A stretch of 10,320 bases of DNA from Hyphomicrobium sp. GTDB lineage: Bacteria > Pseudomonadota > Alphaproteobacteria > Rhizobiales > Hyphomicrobiaceae. A program made the position numbers and the translations under genes. Each line of letters begins with the position of its first letter. The stretch's first letter is position 1. Location: positions 1 to 10,320 of the forward strand of contig JAUVPN010000066.1 of the NCBI GenBank assembly GCA_030598645.1. Reading direction: 5' to 3'. The notes beneath the pieces were generated by a model, which was given only the letters and a program-made list of their open reading frames with translations, made no database searches and was not told where the DNA came from. Positions 7,763-10,320 of the stretch are shown piece by piece.

Positions 7763-9579
7763 CGCACGCCCTCCGCCGCTTCTGTATCGTCGCGCGCGCG
7801 TGCCTCCTCGGCGGCATCCTCTGCAAACAGCTTTTCAAGCGTGGCAACGTCGCTGCGCGCTCGATCGCGCAGTTTTTCCATATTGCTTGCGTGCTCGTAG
7901 TCTTCAATCAGCCGCCGCTCATCGTGGGTCCGGAACGTTCGGGTGATGCGGTCTGACTCGCGCTTCGGCACGCCGAGGCTCGCCAAGAGCTGGTCGGTAA
8001 TATCGAGGGCGGAAAGAAACGTCTCGCGCTGCATGTGCTTCACACCGAGATCAAGCAAGCGATGCGCATGGGCGCGGTTACGCGCGCGGGCATAAATCGG
8101 CAAGTCCGGGTAGCGGCTCTTAACCAATTCGGCTGTGCGCATTGATGACTCCACATCATCTATGGCCAGCACAAAAGCTCGCGCTGAGCGGGCGTCGGCT
8201 GCGTCTAGAATCTCTGGGCGGCTGGCATCACCAAAGAAGGCCTGGCTTCCAAACCGCTTTACGAACTCTATTTGCTCCGCGCTAATGTCGAGAGCCGTGA
8301 AAGGGATGCGTTTAGCCCTTAAGATGCGGGCGACGATCTGCCCGAAGCGCCCGAAGCCCGCAATAATCACATGCCCTTCGTTTTGCGGCATCGTGTCGTA
8401 GATTGGTGCCGGCTTGCCGCGGCGGGAGAAGTAGTCCTCGACCTTGAGAAGGAGCGGTGTTGCGGCCATCGACAACGTCACGACAATGGTGAGCAGCTCA
8501 GTATTTTCCCAAGACAAGGCGCCGGCGCTGTAGCCCACCGTAAAGAGGACGAAGGCGAACTCACCACCTTGCGCCAGCGCCAATCCTAAGCGTCGCGCCG
8601 GGCCCTGTTGCAATCCTTGCCAGCGGCCAAGCACGTAGAGGACGACTGCCTTTATAGCAACAAGACCGGTGACGAGCACGAAGATGCGACCTGGCTCTTC
8701 CAACAACAGCCGCAGATCGATCGTCATCCCGATCGCCGTGAAGAATAGCCCTAGCAAAAGCCCTTCAAAGGGCTTGATGTCTGCCTGAAGCTGGTGACGA
8801 TAGGAAGATTCAGCAAGCAACGCTCCGGCAATAAAGGCGCCGAGCGCCGCAGAGACTCCTGCCTGCTGCATAAGGATTGCAACGCCAACAACCGTTAGTA
8901 ACGCTGCAGCCGTCATCGCTTCTTTGACGCGCGCCAGTGCCACCAGCCGGACGAAATGGTCCAAAAGAAAGTGACCAACCACGATAACAGCTGCGATGAT
9001 CAACAAACCCTGCAGCGCCGCCGCAAGATCCATCGTTGGCCCGGTGTCGCTGCCCGTCACGGCGAACAGGGGCACGAGTGCGATAAGCGGAATGGCACAG
9101 AGGTCTTGGAAAAGCAGCACCGCAAATCCCAAGCGCCCATGACGCGTACTAAGATCGCCCGTCTCCTCCATGACTTGCAGCGCGAATGCTGTCGACGACA
9201 GGGCCAGCGCCAATCCAATGAAGATGGCCGTCTGCCATTCCAGGCCCAGTAACAGAGCGATGAGAGCAAGTATGAGGCCTGTTGCACCCATCTGGGCGCT
9301 ACCCAGCCCAAAAACGGCATTGCGCATGGCCCACAGCCGTTTTGGGCGCAGCTCCAGTCCAATAACGAAGAGCAAGAGCACGATGCCGAACTCGGCAAAT
9401 TCAAGGAGCTCTTTGGCCTCGTAATCCGAGAAAATCCACCCAATGGTCGAGGGACCGAGCAGGATGCCGGCAACGAGATAGCCGAGCACGGTTCCAATGC
9501 CGAGCCAACGCGAAAGCGGACCCGCAATTGCAAGAGCGGCCAATAGGGCCGCCACTTCCTCCAGCGATACGCCAGCCAT
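7759..9579 (-). CDS. Monovalent cation:proton antiporter, CPA2/Kef type
   Basis: This inner-membrane K+(Na+)/H+ antiporter, with its cytoplasmic regulatory domain, fits the KefB/KefC architecture. Residues 1-380 form about 12 membrane segments (Na+/H+ exchanger domain) with the ion-binding motif LLFQDLCAIPL near residue 155 (Asp at about 159). A Rossmann-fold TrkA-N (KTN) domain begins near 402 with HVIIAGFGRFGQIVARIL, a GxGxxG nucleotide site. The last 60 or so residues are strongly charged and probably helical or coiled-coil. The start is best placed at the ATG of 9579: AGAGGA at 9586-9591 is 6 bases from it but only 3 from the GTG at 9582 directly upstream. The stop overlaps the GTG of the PfkB kinase. 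No KefF/KefG-type quinone reductase partner is visible, so glutathione control as in E. coli is not supported. Specific kefB or kefC naming is not justified. Confidence 0.93.
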   Translation of the reverse strand: MAGVSLEEVAALLAALAIAGPLSRWLGIGTVLGYLVAGILLGPSTIGWIFSDYEAKELLEFAEFGIVLLLFVIGLELRPKRLWAMRNAVFGLGSAQMGATGLILALIALLLGLEWQTAIFIGLALALSSTAFALQVMEETGDLSTRHGRLGFAVLLFQDLCAIPLIALVPLFAVTGSDTGPTMDLAAALQGLLIIAAVIVVGHFLLDHFVRLVALARVKEAMTAAALLTVVGVAILMQQAGVSAALGAFIAGALLAESSYRHQLQADIKPFEGLLLGLFFTAIGMTIDLRLLLEEPGRIFVLVTGLVAIKAVVLYVLGRWQGLQQGPARRLGLALAQGGEFAFVLFTVGYSAGALSWENTELLTIVVTLSMAATPLLLKVEDYFSRRGKPAPIYDTMPQNEGHVIIAGFGRFGQIVARILRAKRIPFTALDISAEQIEFVKRFGSQAFFGDASRPEILDAADARSARAFVLAIDDVESSMRTAELVKSRYPDLPIYARARNRAHAHRLLDLGVKHMQRETFLSALDITDQLLASLGVPKRESDRITRTFRTHDERRLIEDYEHASNMEKLRDRARSDVATLEKLFAEDAAEEARARDDTEAAEGVR

Positions 9580-9585
9580 CACATA

Positions 9586-9591
9586 TCCTCT
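9586..9591 (-). promoter_or_regulatory. Ribosome-binding site of the antiporter gene
   Basis: AGAGGA on the minus strand lies 6 bases before the ATG at 9579 and only 3 before the GTG at 9582. The spacing decides for the ATG, giving a 606-residue protein. Confidence 0.65.
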
Positions 9592-9972
9592 CGGTTGTTA
9601 TGCTTCAAATCTGCGCGCCCACACTGGCACGCAATCAAAAAGCCGGACCTGCGCCAAATCTACCCACAACGGACGAATCAACGACGCTTTTGCCATGCCC
9701 CAATCAACAACACACCGCGGCACACGGAGCGCTTGGCCCGAGATCGCGCCTGCCCTCCTTGTTTGCGACGGGCCGGTGTTATGTCGACGCTGTGCCGGCG
9801 AATTACGGCCTCTGATCCAACCGCTTGCCCATAATGCACTGCCCCGGTCGTCGAGTAAGCGAGAATCAGCGATACTGTTGTCGTGCGTTGTAATTCAATG
9901 AGCGCAGATGCTTTGCACAAGCGACGCAATCGGCTGAGCGCGGATTTAATAGCAACCACGCGTCAAGTTAGC

Positions 9973-9987
9973 TTTCTTTAGAAGAAA
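9973..9987. repeat. Short AT-rich inverted repeat
   Basis: TTTCTT TAG AAGAAA is a perfect 6-base inverted repeat with a 3-base centre, about 90 bases before the small plus-strand ORF. It could be a protein-binding site; chance is also plausible at this length. Confidence 0.3.
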
Positions 9988-10012
9988 CATGCTGGCTTAT
10001 GCTCGTCATGCG

Positions 10013-10033
10013 CGCAAACGGGGGATGTTTGCG
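10013..10033. repeat. Inverted repeat upstream of the small ORF
   Basis: CGCAAAC and GTTTGCG form a perfect 7-base inverted repeat with a 7-base G-rich loop, ending 43 bases before the ATG at 10077. Its right arm overlaps a weak -35-like TTGCGG. It may be an operator or an RNA hairpin; no U-tract follows, so it is not an intrinsic terminator. Confidence 0.35.
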
Positions 10034-10062
10034 GTCAGCCGATAAGCAACGATACGAAACCT

Positions 10063-10070
10063 AGGGGGGG
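10063..10070 (+). promoter_or_regulatory. G-rich ribosome-binding site of the small ORF
   Basis: An A followed by seven G lies 6 bases before the ATG at 10077. It resembles a Shine-Dalgarno sequence and is the main support for translation of the small ORF. The homopolymer is unusual for this window. Confidence 0.5.
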
Positions 10071-10076
10071 TGTCAA

Positions 10077-10304
10077 ATGTCTTCGGATATCGTCCTGCGC
10101 GCGCTCGGAGTCATGGTCTGCCTTTATACTGTTGGCTATTTCGTCACCTCTGTAAGCGTCGCCGCTCTCAACGCCGTCAGTTACAATACGGGCCCCGCCT
10201 GCGGGCAAACGGGATGTGTAACGTTATCTGCCGACGCTCAGTCGGCCCTGGAGCCGCGCGCCGAACCCGTGTGGATAGCAGCAGCGTTCCTGACATTCGA
10301 CTGA
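10077..10304 (+). CDS. Small hypothetical membrane or secreted protein
   Basis: I do not recognise this 75-residue protein. A hydrophobic stretch from about residue 9 to 32 (LGVMVCLYTVGYFVTSVSVAA) could be a signal peptide, with ALNA as a possible cleavage context, or a single membrane anchor. The remaining 40 residues are polar and contain a closely spaced cysteine pair, CGQTGC (42-47), that could form a disulfide or bind a ligand if exported. Evidence for a real gene is the purine-rich ribosome-binding site 6 bases before the ATG, mostly G/C third codon positions as in the neighbours, and a second strong ribosome-binding site right after its stop. It is divergent from the antiporter. A spurious ORF remains possible. 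Confidence 0.55.
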   Translation: MSSDIVLRALGVMVCLYTVGYFVTSVSVAALNAVSYNTGPACGQTGCVTLSADAQSALEPRAEPVWIAAAFLTFD

Positions 10305-10310
10305 GAGGAG
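10304..10310 (+). promoter_or_regulatory. Ribosome-binding site for a gene beyond the window
   Basis: AGAGGAG, overlapping the TGA of the small ORF, is a near-perfect Shine-Dalgarno. The 10 bases that remain contain no start codon on the plus strand, so the gene it serves should start at or just after the window edge. That would make the small ORF the first gene of a plus-strand operon. Confidence 0.45.
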
Positions 10311-10320
10311 CGTTCGCGCC

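Larger units (their letters stand above)
9583..10076. other. Intergenic region between divergent antiporter and small ORF
   Basis: These 494 bases contain no coding frame I would defend; the open frames on both strands read as low-quality sequence without conserved motifs or ribosome-binding sites. The region must hold the promoters of the antiporter run (leftward) and of the small ORF at 10077 (rightward), but I see no convincing -35/-10 pair. A weak candidate for the rightward gene is TTGCGG (10029-10034), 16 bases, GATACG (10051-10056). The right part carries two short inverted repeats, at 9973-9987 and 10013-10033. No tRNA, riboswitch or terminator was recognised. Confidence 0.5.

Noticed and set aside
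9497..9901. Plus-strand 134-codon open frame overlapping the antiporter start
   Set aside because: Its first part is antisense to the antiporter and the rest is low-complexity, proline- and serine-rich sequence without motifs; a shadow frame.
9678..9959. Minus-strand 93-codon open frame upstream of the antiporter
   Set aside because: GTG start without a ribosome-binding site, composition unlike the neighbouring proteins, and no recognisable motif.

Overview
The window is a GC-rich stretch of a proteobacterial chromosome, most likely an alphaproteobacterium and perhaps Hyphomicrobiales. That placement rests on the style of the protein sequences (for example the Pgk C-terminal STAGGAFLEW form, the Kef-type antiporter and the enolase-superfamily epimerase tail) and on the tkt/pgk linkage. 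It is inference, because no rRNA or other marker gene is present. I see no insertion sequence, phage gene, CRISPR array, tRNA or rRNA. Gene density is high and the genes are mostly housekeeping.

Layout, left to right. Positions 1-221 (+) hold the C-terminal end of a dipeptide epimerase of the enolase superfamily. Its stop lies inside the 3' end of a convergent MFS transporter gene (199-1479, -). A 308-base gap (1480-1787) follows, with a strong minus-strand intrinsic terminator at 1566-1591. Then comes a long minus-strand run of six genes, given here in transcription order: a CPA2/Kef-type cation:proton antiporter (9579-7759), a PfkB-family sugar kinase (7762-6860, GTG start overlapping the antiporter stop), transketolase tkt (6740-4716), phosphoglycerate kinase pgk (4673-3465), the membrane thiol transporter ccdA (3438-2635) and thiD (2627-1788). 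A gap of about 490 bases without a convincing gene (9583-10076) separates this run from a small plus-strand ORF (10077-10304) for a 75-residue membrane or secreted protein of unknown function. A strong ribosome-binding site in the last bases suggests another plus-strand gene begins just past the window.

How the genes fit together. tkt and pgk belong to the pentose-phosphate/Calvin-type and lower glycolytic pathways, and many alphaproteobacteria carry gap between them. Here gap is absent and only 42 bases separate them. ThiD makes the pyrimidine half of thiamine diphosphate, the cofactor of transketolase, so thiD downstream in the same run gives a loose metabolic link. CcdA and the antiporter have no obvious link to carbon metabolism. 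Gene spacing (4-base overlap, then 119, 42, 26 and 7 bases) suggests one or two transcription units, with a likely internal promoter before tkt.

I did not find a convincing undescribed system. The points most worth checking are the gap-less tkt-pgk pair, the translationally coupled antiporter-kinase pair, the structured stretch between thiD and its terminator, and the unexplained 9583-10304 region.
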